A DNA stretch of 64,000 nt, taken from contig JADJOH010000008.1 of assembly GCA_016713925.1 (NCBI GenBank), forward strand, positions 372,001 to 436,000. Reading direction: 5' to 3'. Below, piece by piece: positions 24,606 to 32,931 of this stretch. A model generated the notes under the pieces. It saw nothing but the letters and a program-made list of their open reading frames with translations, searched no databases and was not told where the DNA came from. The position numbers and the translations under genes were made by a program. This stretch comes from Bacteroidota bacterium (GTDB lineage Bacteria > Bacteroidota > Bacteroidia > AKYH767-A > OLB10). How positions within the stretch are numbered: the stretch's first letter is position 1; every line of letters begins with the position of its first letter.

Positions 24606-25699
24606 GCTTTTTCAGTTAAATATTGTGGAGAGATTAATTGATGCATTTCATCGTCCCAAACTTTACCCTTGGCTAGCAATTGACGAAGCTTAATAAAGTC
24701 AATTTCCCTGTTGTTTTTCGGTCCTTCGTTGAAAGCCTTGAAGCCCGCTTTTGCCTCAGTCATCATGTTCAATGCAAGCCACTCGCGGCTACTCTCTTTG
24801 TTCTTGTCCCAATGCTCGAGTTTAAACTTTCGGACTTCGGAAATGGTTTTCATTGTGCAGTTTGGAAAAGTATGCAGTATTTTTAAAGTTAAACTATGCA
24901 CGGCATTATCCAACAAGCTCAAATCAGTTTCGCACGTGGCGATAAGTTCTTTTGCTTTTTTCAACTCGTCACCTGATTTTTGATTGCCAAAAATGAGCTT
25001 ACCATATTCATCAGTCAACCGGTCTGTTATCACCATGGGATTAGCAATAAATTTTCCATTGTGTTTAAGTACAGGCACAATATCACTTACCACACCGAAG
25101 TAATATGCTTGATGTGCTGAATAGGGTTCGCAAAGCGTGAGAGAACCCATTGCTCTTTCAATACCCATAAACAAAGGTAGAAAGTCGGTAGCCCCTCCAA
25201 TCGGGGAGCTGCCATGTTTTGGACCCGCTTGTCCGAATCTGGCCATATCACTGCTAACGCTGAAATCACAGGCCATACCAATTTCTTGTCCACCACCAAT
25301 ACGCATCCCATTCACGCGGCAGATAACAGGCTTTTCACATTTTAGTATGGCACTGACCATATCGTTGAATAACCGCATATATTGTGAGTATTCCTGCGGA
25401 TTGCCGGAATAGTACTCCGCATATTCTTTTGTGTTGCCGCCGGTGCAAAATGCTTTGTCACCTACAGCAGTAAAAACAACAGCAACTACACTTCGGTCAT
25501 TAGAACTTTCTCCGAATGCAAGTATTATTTCTTTAACAGCATTCGTTGTGTATGAATTAAATTGAGCAGGGTTATTTAGTATGATCCATGCATTGTATAA
25601 TCCATCGATCGCTGCACCACTAGCATTCAAACAAGGGCGCTTTTCAAAGAGGATATCCTTGTAATGAGTTTCAGTAAGATTGTGATTTTTTAGCTCCAT
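24602..25699 (-). CDS. oah: 6-oxocyclohex-1-ene-1-carbonyl-CoA hydrolase (ring-opening)
   Basis: A 365-residue crotonase-family hydrolase with the highly conserved BamA/Oah block: FCTGGNTKEYAEYYSGNPQE, then KPVICRVNGMRIGGGQEIGM, then RFGQAGPKHGSSPIGGATDF. This protein cleaves the alicyclic ring hydrolytically to give 3-hydroxypimelyl-CoA and is widely used as the marker for anaerobic aromatic degradation. Length is normal. It lies 20 nt after had and overlaps dch by 4 nt. Its presence, together with Had, points to the Thauera/Azoarcus-type route and not the Rhodopseudomonas variant through cyclohex-1-ene-carbonyl-CoA. Confidence 0.95.
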   Translation of the reverse strand: MELKNHNLTETHYKDILFEKRPCLNASGAAIDGLYNAWIILNNPAQFNSYTTNAVKEIILAFGESSNDRSVVAVVFTAVGDKAFCTGGNTKEYAEYYSGNPQEYSQYMRLFNDMVSAILKCEKPVICRVNGMRIGGGQEIGMACDFSVSSDMARFGQAGPKHGSSPIGGATDFLPLFMGIERAMGSLTLCEPYSAHQAYYFGVVSDIVPVLKHNGKFIANPMVITDRLTDEYGKLIFGNQKSGDELKKAKELIATCETDLSLLDNAVHSLTLKILHTFPNCTMKTISEVRKFKLEHWDKNKESSREWLALNMMTEAKAGFKAFNEGPKNNREIDFIKLRQLLAKGKVWDDEMHQLISPQYLTEKA

Positions 25700-25719
25700 T
25701 TTGATTTTATTTGGTGAGA

Positions 25720-26778
25720 TTAATCCGGAACAAGTACCGAACGGATTTTGTATTTATTGTCGAGTGTGTTTTTGAAAACAGTATTTATTTCTGATAAAGG
25801 AAACGTTTGCACAAACTGCGATAAGTTCAGTTGGTCGTTTTGAATCAATTCAAGCACTTCTGGGTAGAGTTCGGCGCGACAGCCCCAGGTTCCAATGATT
25901 TTAGCATCAAAAGCCATTAAATTACTCAATCTTACTTCGATTTTGTCCATGGTGAATCCGACAATGGAAACTGTAGAGGTGTATGTGATCAGGTTAAAGG
26001 CAAGTTCCTGACCGGCTTTCGTTCCACTGAACTCAAATATTTTCCAACCTAATTGCGGAGCATTTAACTCGCTCGCTAATCTTTTCACCTCCGCTTTTAT
26101 CGATTTTATATCTAAATCTTTTATATTGAGAATAGCATGCACGCCACAGGCGTAGGCAGTGTCCAGTTTTTGATCATTGACATCTAGTGCAATTACTTTT
26201 GCACCAGTAATACCGGCGATGAGCGCTCCATAAATACCCACACCACCTACACCGATCACAATGGCAAGATCTCCTTGATCAAGTTCCGATTTTTTGATCA
26301 CCTGATAGGGTGTAGAAATGGCATCTGCTACTACAGCGAGGTGTTCGAGTGGGAATTTTTTCAAAATGTCGTCAGAAACCTCACAAAGAAAGCGGGCAGG
26401 AACAACAATATGCGAGGCAAAGCCACCATGAAAGTCATTGCCCGGCATTTTTTGATTTCTGCAGATATTGCTTCGTCCTTTTTTACACAATTCACAATCA
26501 CCACATGGTAAAACTGCCGGGATGATCACTTTTTTATTCAGCCAGTTCTTTTCACCGGCTACAACAGTGCCACTGATTTCATGTCCCAGTGTTAGTGGTA
26601 ATGAATGTTTGGTTTGTACTCCTTGATGCCAGAAACTAAGATCGGTGTGACATACTCCACACCCCGCAATTCTAACCCATACTTCTCCCACCTTCAGTTC
26701 CGGAATCTCCTTCGTTACTTTGCTGAAAGGTACGTCAGCACCGGTCATTTGCCATTGGTAAAATTGATCGTTTCTCAT
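25720..26778 (-). CDS. had: 6-hydroxycyclohex-1-ene-1-carbonyl-CoA dehydrogenase
   Basis: A 352-residue zinc-dependent medium-chain dehydrogenase. Catalytic zinc ligands fit Cys43 and His66-Glu67 (GCGVCHTD, LGHEISG). The structural zinc loop carries Cys92, Cys95, Cys98 and Cys106. The NAD-binding motif is VIGVGGVGIYG near residue 190. The opening NDQFYQWQMT and the GWKIFEFSGTKAGQELAF segment match the Had subgroup. It oxidises the ring hydroxyl to the ketone that Oah then cleaves. It overlaps the thiolase gene by 4 nt and is followed by oah. The specific call rests on the pattern plus the oah/dch neighbours. Confidence 0.88.
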   Translation of the reverse strand: MRNDQFYQWQMTGADVPFSKVTKEIPELKVGEVWVRIAGCGVCHTDLSFWHQGVQTKHSLPLTLGHEISGTVVAGEKNWLNKKVIIPAVLPCGDCELCKKGRSNICRNQKMPGNDFHGGFASHIVVPARFLCEVSDDILKKFPLEHLAVVADAISTPYQVIKKSELDQGDLAIVIGVGGVGIYGALIAGITGAKVIALDVNDQKLDTAYACGVHAILNIKDLDIKSIKAEVKRLASELNAPQLGWKIFEFSGTKAGQELAFNLITYTSTVSIVGFTMDKIEVRLSNLMAFDAKIIGTWGCRAELYPEVLELIQNDQLNLSQFVQTFPLSEINTVFKNTLDNKYKIRSVLVPD

Positions 26779-28043
26779 GATTTGTATTTCATATTTTCAA
26801 TGAGTACAGCAGTACCTTGTCCTCCTCCAATGCATGCAGCAGCTATACCATATTTTTTATTTCGGCGAATCAATTCTTTATAAAGGGTAAGTGTGAGTCG
26901 CAATCCGCTTGCTGCAAGTGGGTGTCCTATAGCAATAGCTCCTCCGTTCACATTCAATTTATTTCGGTCAATACCCAGTTCTTTTTCGCAACCGATTACC
27001 TGCGCGGAAAACGCTTCATTTATTTCAAATAGTCCGATATCTTCAAGCAAAAGTCCGGAAAGTTCAAGCAGCAACCGAATGGCAGGTACAGGACCTAACC
27101 CCATGCGTTTAGGATCAATACCACAACTGGAAGCGGCAACCAGCTTTATATTTAGTTGTATGTTTTTTGTAAGTGCCGTTTCCCGGTCAACAATTAACAT
27201 GGCGGCAGCGCCATCTACTATACCACTACAATTTCCTGCTGTCAATACCCCAACTTTGTCAAAAACTGTAGGAAGTTTAGATAAGGATTCGTATGTTGTT
27301 TCTCTGATATGCTCATCGTTGCAAAATGATTCATTGCCCTTTGGCAACTGAACTTTTCTTGGCTTTAACCCATCTATTTCAAATTTAGTGGATAACATGG
27401 GTACGATTTCCTCACGGAAAATATTTTCTTCTTTTGCTTTTAAGGCTCTCGCAAAAGATAATGCTGCAAATTCATCGCATTCTTCACGACTAATATTAAA
27501 CTCTTTCGCAATATTTTCAGCAGTGAAACCCATAGGATAGCCGGCTGCGGTATCGTCAAGTGCTTCCCAAAGCATATCCTTGAATAGTGGTCGTCCTAAC
27601 GGATATCCCATCCGGTTACCAAAACAGACGGTGGGAGATAGAGACATGTTTTCGGATCCAACACAAAGTACTTTTTTCGCCTTACCTAAAGTTATCTGTT
27701 CTGCACCTGTAATGATGGATTCAAAACCGGAGCCGCAAATACGTTGGACCATCAACGACGGCACGCTGATAGGAATACCGGAATACAAGCTGATATGTCT
27801 CGGTAGAAAGTAAGCATCAGCGGAACTCTGACCAATGTTGGCTGTTATCACCTGGTCTATCTCGGCTGCACTTATGTCGTTATTTTCAAAGACACCTCTT
27901 GCTGCATATATCCCCAGGTCAGTAGGTGATATTTGTGCAAGTGTGCCACAGTATTTGCCGAATGGTGTTCGCACTCCTCCTGCAATGAAGATATCATCAA
28001 AGACGATCCCAATTCCTTTTTCTGTATGATGATAACCTTTCAT
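26775..28043 (-). CDS. Acetyl-CoA acetyltransferase family thiolase
   Basis: A 422-residue thiolase with the nucleophilic cysteine in QRICGSGFES (near 100), the catalytic histidine in GGAIAIGHPLAASG (near 373) and the second cysteine in AAACIGGGQGTA (near 402). All catalytic residues are present, and the length is slightly above the usual 390-400 because of an N-terminal extension. In this operon the natural job is thiolysis of 3-oxopimelyl-CoA to glutaryl-CoA and acetyl-CoA, the step after the fused hydroxyacyl-CoA dehydrogenase. Acetoacetyl-CoA thiolysis is also possible. Confidence 0.87.
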   Translation of the reverse strand: MKGYHHTEKGIGIVFDDIFIAGGVRTPFGKYCGTLAQISPTDLGIYAARGVFENNDISAAEIDQVITANIGQSSADAYFLPRHISLYSGIPISVPSLMVQRICGSGFESIITGAEQITLGKAKKVLCVGSENMSLSPTVCFGNRMGYPLGRPLFKDMLWEALDDTAAGYPMGFTAENIAKEFNISREECDEFAALSFARALKAKEENIFREEIVPMLSTKFEIDGLKPRKVQLPKGNESFCNDEHIRETTYESLSKLPTVFDKVGVLTAGNCSGIVDGAAAMLIVDRETALTKNIQLNIKLVAASSCGIDPKRMGLGPVPAIRLLLELSGLLLEDIGLFEINEAFSAQVIGCEKELGIDRNKLNVNGGAIAIGHPLAASGLRLTLTLYKELIRRNKKYGIAAACIGGGQGTAVLIENMKYKS

Positions 28044-28054
28044 GAATAGAATTA

Positions 28055-29866
28055 CTATGTTTTAGAATTTTGTAAAAAAGCTCTCACGGGCATTGCCTGA
28101 TAAAGATCTCTCGCAATTAAAGCAGCACCCTGAGATACCACGTGTTGCGGATGATCAAGAACAACAATTTTTAATCCGTATTTTTCATCCAGCAGCGTTT
28201 TCAGATACGGATGATAAGCAATGACTCCACCCAGCATGGCCAGAGGGACGGAAGAATTAAATCGCATTTTTGCTAATCTGTTACATATAGAGAGATAAAT
28301 ACCTTTTGCAAGATTTTCAATGGGTTGTCCTTCAAAAATCCAGTTCATAATTTCTGTTTTTGCAAAGACAGTACAAAAGCTGTTTAATTCCTGCTTGTAA
28401 TCACTTTGAGCAGCCAGACGACTCATCTCTTTGATATCAACCCCTGCACGCTCTGCAATTTCGGTCAGAAAAGCACCCGTGCCCGCAGCACATTTATCAT
28501 TCATGAAAAAATTTTCAACTTTCCCCTCTTCATCACAGTGAATCATTTTGATATCTTCACCACCTATATCTAGAATATTTTTAATCCCGGGTAGCATTTC
28601 ATTGGCAGCGATGGCTGCGCAATGGATTTCAGTTTTCACAGCATCCGCATCCGGAAAATTCTTGCGACCATAGCCCGTTGCGCAACTGTATTTGATAGGA
28701 AACTCTTCGTTCAGGGCGGCGATAATGTGTTTTGAAGCTATTTTATCGCGATTCAATGTTTTTAAAATATACCGAAAGACAACATTTTTTGCTTCATCAA
28801 CAACTGTAAATTTTGTATAAGCAGAGCCAAGGTCAATTCCTAAAAAGCAGGATCCTACCGGATCAAATTCTTTTTTAATGTAAAGAGCTGCTTTACGCGA
28901 ACCGGTTCCGGATAAAGAATATTGTAAATACAGATTCTTTTGGGTAATTGATTTGACCATGTTTACCATGGAAAGATTCAATGAAGTGCGTATATAATGC
29001 TTTCGGCCATACTCCACGATTTTACCGTTCATGTAGTCGATTTCAGTCATACGGTTATTCATCAGATCTCCGGCCAGAGAAGGATAGTGATTCCCTCCCT
29101 TTTTCAAATAGCGAAGACAGCTTCTGATAAAATCATCAGGGAAATGGATTTTTTCAGCCTGTGCGACTTCTACTGACTCGGCGATGATCTGTTCAATAAG
29201 TTCAATAGAATCAGGAAATGCCATCGCTTCAGCCATGGTGAGGCGGCCGATTCCGCATAATGCACTGAGGGATGCATTCAGAATTGTTTTTTCCCATACA
29301 CGTTTGGTAAGTTCAAAAGATGAAATCGGTTCTGTATCCAGCGCTGTTGAATTAAGAAAATTCGCAATTTCAATGGCATTTACAGCCCCAGATTCTTCCA
29401 GGGCGGCGATATAATTAGGCGCATTGAAGAAAGTTATTCTGACCGTGTTCGGTTCGGTCATGTTCCCTGCAAAATTGATGACCATTCTCATCACCCTGCT
29501 TTCACCAAAATGGGCAGTAATGATATCTTCAACATCTATTCCATTTTGTGCACAAATAAAAACGGAAGTATTTTCCGGTGGGACATCTTTGATTATTGCA
29601 TCTACTTGATAGGTCTTCAATGCTATTATGACATAATCAGGATTCGTTTGAAGTAGTTCGGCAGCGGTTGAATAAATAGTATTGAACTTTGCTTTACGAT
29701 GGATTACGTTTTCCAAAAGAATACCTTCATTGCGAATGCGATTTGTTTTGATGGGATCATTGTCGCAAATGATCACATTGCAACCTGCATCCTGTAAATG
29801 AACAGCCAATGTCATGCCCACGGGTCCCAACCCGATAATTCCTATTGTTTTATCAGTGGTGTTCAT
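28055..29866 (-). CDS. Fusion: ketopantoate-reductase-like dehydrogenase + BcrA/D-type ATPase (2-hydroxyacyl-CoA dehydratase activase)
   Basis: One uninterrupted 603-residue frame. Residues 1 to about 320 are an ApbA/PanE-type reductase: Rossmann start IGIIGLGPVGMTLA and the catalytic-lysine helix ELTKRVWEKTILNASLSA near 185. Residues from about 340 to 590 are a BcrAD/BadFG activase: ATP-binding FLGIDLGSAYTKF (near 345), DIGGEDIK, and the [4Fe-4S] cysteine motifs NDKCAAGTGAF (near 458) and SFCTVFAKTE (near 496). Activases hydrolyse ATP to drive a low-potential electron into a 2-hydroxyacyl-CoA dehydratase or reductase. I know of no described protein joining these two domains. The start overlaps the dehydratase-like gene by 4 nt, so the two probably work together. 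The reductase substrate is unknown; ApbA-family members include 2-hydroxyacid dehydrogenases. Confidence 0.85.
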   Translation of the reverse strand: MNTTDKTIGIIGLGPVGMTLAVHLQDAGCNVIICDNDPIKTNRIRNEGILLENVIHRKAKFNTIYSTAAELLQTNPDYVIIALKTYQVDAIIKDVPPENTSVFICAQNGIDVEDIITAHFGESRVMRMVINFAGNMTEPNTVRITFFNAPNYIAALEESGAVNAIEIANFLNSTALDTEPISSFELTKRVWEKTILNASLSALCGIGRLTMAEAMAFPDSIELIEQIIAESVEVAQAEKIHFPDDFIRSCLRYLKKGGNHYPSLAGDLMNNRMTEIDYMNGKIVEYGRKHYIRTSLNLSMVNMVKSITQKNLYLQYSLSGTGSRKAALYIKKEFDPVGSCFLGIDLGSAYTKFTVVDEAKNVVFRYILKTLNRDKIASKHIIAALNEEFPIKYSCATGYGRKNFPDADAVKTEIHCAAIAANEMLPGIKNILDIGGEDIKMIHCDEEGKVENFFMNDKCAAGTGAFLTEIAERAGVDIKEMSRLAAQSDYKQELNSFCTVFAKTEIMNWIFEGQPIENLAKGIYLSICNRLAKMRFNSSVPLAMLGGVIAYHPYLKTLLDEKYGLKIVVLDHPQHVVSQGAALIARDLYQAMPVRAFLQNSKT

Positions 29867-31083
29867 TCTCCTTTAGCATTAACACTCTCCAACTGTTCAA
29901 TAAAAGTTTCTATTTTAGTAATACTTTGCCCTTCAGAAAAGAAGCGCAGATCGCATAGGTCACCTTCAATAACCAAATATGGAATATTATTTTCGTTTTT
30001 TAACCGTTGTGGCAATCCGAACCGCGCATTGGAATTATTGAAGCATGTTTTTGAGTCATGATAAACAATTCCATCGCATTGAAATTCTTTTAACCAGTTG
30101 TCAAGCATCCTTCTTTTAGCTTTTTCACTACGGTTAATAAAGATGTTTGTGTATGCCAGTGCTGATGACTCAAAGGGATGTCTTTCATCAAAGTCATCAA
30201 ATACCCAGCTGTTGCAATAAGTAGAAGCAACAACAACAGCATTATTTTGTGTAAACAGGTCACTCAACATTCTTATTCGTCCCCAAATGGGCATTCCGTC
30301 CCAAAATATTCTTATCTGTTCTTTTTCAACAACCCCGATTCCAATTCTCATATTTTCTTTCAGCTCCGCCAAAAGGTGTTCATAATAGTCAATAGCCTGT
30401 TGTGTTCCTCGCAGCACAACGATAGGACCCATATGAATTACGCCATCAAAAAAACTGAGGGGTGCCGGAGAAACCATTGCTGTTTTAAGTACCTCCTGCC
30501 ATAACAAGGTAGCTTCCTTACTCAACCGTAAGGTCTCACGAAAAGCGTCAATATCAAATTTATTCCCGCTTGCTTTTTCACAAGCCGGTATAATTTTCCG
30601 ATGCTGACTGATAACCAATGCGACTTCTTCTTTAGTAACCTCATCCATATGTCGGGGAGAGTGTATTCCCGCAATCGGACAGTTAAATTCTTTTGCAAAA
30701 AAATTAAACCAGTCCTGGACTTCACGGCATTGATTGGTATTGTAAACGATGAGATCGGGCTTTGGAATACTTTCAATTCCGTATTGCCTTTTTAGTGGAG
30801 TAGTTTTATTGAGATAGGCTCCAATATCGCTGGTGGTATAGGAGCAAACATGTCCGGAATACCCTGCCTTAATAGCGGATGGAATGCAATCGGTAGCCAG
30901 TCGTGATGCACCAAGAAGTGCTCCGTGATTTTCAGGAAAGTAGACTTCGAAATTAAAGGAACGTAATAGCTCGGCAGGTCCTACACTTGTACACCATGCG
31001 ATTTTTCTGCCCGGATTTTCCAGTGAAGAAAAGTAGGTTTTCATGACGGATTTTAGAAGTAGGGTGGATTTCAGATCATACAT
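29863..31083 (-). CDS. 2-hydroxyacyl-CoA dehydratase / benzoyl-CoA reductase subunit-like protein
   Basis: A 406-residue member of the HgdB/BcrB/BcrC family. Candidate iron-sulfur ligands at equivalent places to BcrB are Cys80 (HVCSYTTSDIG), Cys119 (NTNQCREVQDWF) and a cysteine near 350 (DSKTCFNNSNARFG). The family motifs ARRL-like and FFDGVIHMGPIVVLRGT are present. True dehydratases and BCR use two different subunits of this type. Here only one stands beside a single activase fusion, an arrangement closer to the homodimeric double-cubane cluster proteins (YjiM-type). It is translationally coupled to the fusion gene downstream and follows the acyl-CoA ligase by 1 nt. It may reduce or dehydrate an acyl-CoA in a side branch; the substrate is unknown. 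Confidence 0.8.
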   Translation of the reverse strand: MYDLKSTLLLKSVMKTYFSSLENPGRKIAWCTSVGPAELLRSFNFEVYFPENHGALLGASRLATDCIPSAIKAGYSGHVCSYTTSDIGAYLNKTTPLKRQYGIESIPKPDLIVYNTNQCREVQDWFNFFAKEFNCPIAGIHSPRHMDEVTKEEVALVISQHRKIIPACEKASGNKFDIDAFRETLRLSKEATLLWQEVLKTAMVSPAPLSFFDGVIHMGPIVVLRGTQQAIDYYEHLLAELKENMRIGIGVVEKEQIRIFWDGMPIWGRIRMLSDLFTQNNAVVVASTYCNSWVFDDFDERHPFESSALAYTNIFINRSEKAKRRMLDNWLKEFQCDGIVYHDSKTCFNNSNARFGLPQRLKNENNIPYLVIEGDLCDLRFFSEGQSITKIETFIEQLESVNAKGE

Positions 31084-31084
31084 A

Positions 31085-31558
31085 TTACATTTCCGTTTTA
31101 ACCCTTGATACTAAATTATCTGTGTCCAGTTTTATCAGATAAACTTCTTCGCTGACAGATTTCCCATTCCCATAAATATTTTCGATTTGTGCTTTATAGG
31201 CATCCATAACTTTTTTTGGTGCCATTTTCATTGATGGTGTTAATGTATTATTTTCAATACTTAATTCATCGTCGATGATCAAAGCATATTTGATTTTTGA
31301 AAATTTTTGTGCAAGACTGCAATTGGTATCGTGCAAACAACCTTGTAAACATTTCCGAAGTTCACTTAGGTCACGAGGACAAAAACAACCCTCTTCAGGA
31401 GAAAGTTCGTAGTTGGGATTGGTGAGCATAGTTTTATTCGGGAATAAAATAGCCACCGGGTATTCACTACCATTACCTACCACAAGCGCATGCATGACGT
31501 AATGGCCTTTTGATTGTATCAGATTTTCCATTTCGCCCGGAATGACTTTTTTCACCAT
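31085..31558 (-). CDS. Acyl-CoA ligase, C-terminal part (separated by frameshift)
   Basis: 157 residues that continue the ligase of the next entry in another frame: KVIPGEMENLIQSKGHYVMH follows naturally from the upstream FKLTNGEK. Typical features of the AMP-binding C-terminal lobe are present, including LTPSMKMAPKKVMDAYK near the end, which carries the conserved lysine region. An unusual feature is a cluster of five cysteines within about 25 residues (CFC, KCLQGC, TNC), which could bind metal or be chance. Its apparent start, ATGGTG, lies inside the overlap and is not a convincing independent start. It would be translated only if the frame is restored. Confidence 0.6.
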   Translation of the reverse strand: MVKKVIPGEMENLIQSKGHYVMHALVVGNGSEYPVAILFPNKTMLTNPNYELSPEEGCFCPRDLSELRKCLQGCLHDTNCSLAQKFSKIKYALIIDDELSIENNTLTPSMKMAPKKVMDAYKAQIENIYGNGKSVSEEVYLIKLDTDNLVSRVKTEM

Positions 31559-32843
31559 TGGTGAGTTTGAAAATCCTGTCTTTTCTGGAAATGAGTTTTA
31601 CTCCATTTTCTGTTATATCACCAATATCTCCTGTACGGTACCAGCCGTCGGTAGTAAATGTATCTTTATTCGCTTCATTGTTATTAAAATATCCTTTCAT
31701 AACATTGGGTCCCTTCACCTGTATTTCCCCTTCATCATCAATACGAATGGTTATTCCCGCAAGGGGCTTACCTACTAGTCCGTTTTCTCTTTTAAGGCTG
31801 TGATCAGTTAAAGTGCAGCAAGGTGCAGTCTCTGTTAAGCCCCATCCTTCTATCACAGGGATATTTCTTTTTTCAAATTCGTCTGATATTTTTTTCGGCA
31901 GAGAAGCAGCGGCTGTAAATACAAATTTTAAGTCCGGATGAAACAATTGATCCCAGGTATTAGAGTTTCCTTTTGCGATTTCAAGTAATGATTGATAAAT
32001 TTTAGGGACAGAGAAAAATAAAGTGGGCTGAACAATTTTCCAGTTTTCAAGTAATGTTTCAGGACTTTTTCCAAATCCCGATTCAAGAAAAATGGTGGAG
32101 CCATGATACAATGCCGTAAATCGTTCAAAGATTCCACCAAAGCTATGGTGCCAGGGTAAATAGGACAAAAACCTGTCATCTGCATTCAAATGAAATTGAC
32201 GGGTCCATGACTGATTCAAGGCAGCCTGTTGTGAAAGGATATTTCTGTGTGTGAGTTGAACACATTTCGGCGTACCCATAGTTCCCGAAGTGTACATGTT
32301 CAGGCATATTTCATCCGCATCCGCATTATAATTTAATGAGTAATGACCGGTAATCGGTTGTGTCAATTCAGTAAATGAATGAAGGTTTTTAAATCGAGGA
32401 TCTTCGACCGGATCAAATACAAAAATATGTTTTACAGGAAGATCCGGTGAAAGGCGACTCAGTTGTAATATCCCTGCAACAGTGATGAATTTTGCAGCAG
32501 AATGCCGGATAATCATTTCTGCAGTTTCTTTGTGGAAGTAGGCAAAGATGGGAACACTGATTCCTCCGCAACACATTACAGCTATTTCAAGCTCCAACAT
32601 TTCCAGCCGATTGGGAGAGAAAACGATCATTTTATCACCGGATCGAAAACCGAATTTGGATAGATTCGCGGCAATACTCTGTATTCTTTTATAAAAATTT
32701 GACCAGGAAATACCACGATATTCACCATCAGTTTTTTCACAAAGGATATCCTTTTCAGAAAATTTTGCAGCATTGTGCTGCATCAGTAATGCGATATTGG
32801 GAATAACTTCTCCGAGTGTATATTCTGACTCCAGAATTTTCAT
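31473..32843 (-). CDS. Acyl-CoA ligase (AMP-forming, long-chain type), N-terminal part
   Basis: 456 residues covering the large lobe of an adenylate-forming ligase: P-loop YTSGTMGTPKCVQLTHRN, GWGLTETAPCC and GWYRTGDIGDITENGVK. The style (RKDRIFKLTNGEK) is that of the long-chain acyl-CoA synthetase branch, unlike typical benzoate-CoA ligases. At an A6 run (31548-31553) the frame shifts; with A5 it would continue into the next ORF to give a normal 585-residue enzyme. A strong GGAGG Shine-Dalgarno sits 9 nt before the ATG, unusual in this phylum. Within the bcr operon it is the only ligase, so it may activate an aromatic or alicyclic acid, or a fatty acid; the sequence does not decide. Confidence 0.72.
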   Translation of the reverse strand: MKILESEYTLGEVIPNIALLMQHNAAKFSEKDILCEKTDGEYRGISWSNFYKRIQSIAANLSKFGFRSGDKMIVFSPNRLEMLELEIAVMCCGGISVPIFAYFHKETAEMIIRHSAAKFITVAGILQLSRLSPDLPVKHIFVFDPVEDPRFKNLHSFTELTQPITGHYSLNYNADADEICLNMYTSGTMGTPKCVQLTHRNILSQQAALNQSWTRQFHLNADDRFLSYLPWHHSFGGIFERFTALYHGSTIFLESGFGKSPETLLENWKIVQPTLFFSVPKIYQSLLEIAKGNSNTWDQLFHPDLKFVFTAAASLPKKISDEFEKRNIPVIEGWGLTETAPCCTLTDHSLKRENGLVGKPLAGITIRIDDEGEIQVKGPNVMKGYFNNNEANKDTFTTDGWYRTGDIGDITENGVKLISRKDRIFKLTNGEKSHSGRNGKSDTIKRPLRHACACGR

Positions 32844-32931
32844 TTTTTTATTCCTCCGATTAATTTCCTGTTGCTTATCAGAAACACTAGATTTTTTGCA
32901 TACAAATCTGCGAGCATGATTCGAACCTTAA

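Noticed and set aside
29863..31083. A second copy of bcrB
   Set aside because: It lacks the second cysteine of the VCTYVKC motif, is shorter and has a different middle region, so it belongs to the wider dehydratase-like family.
31540..31560. Programmed ribosomal frameshift at the A6 run in the ligase
   Set aside because: The classical A-AAA-AAG slippery heptamer is not in the right phase, and the shift needed is +1, so a plain indel is the better explanation.
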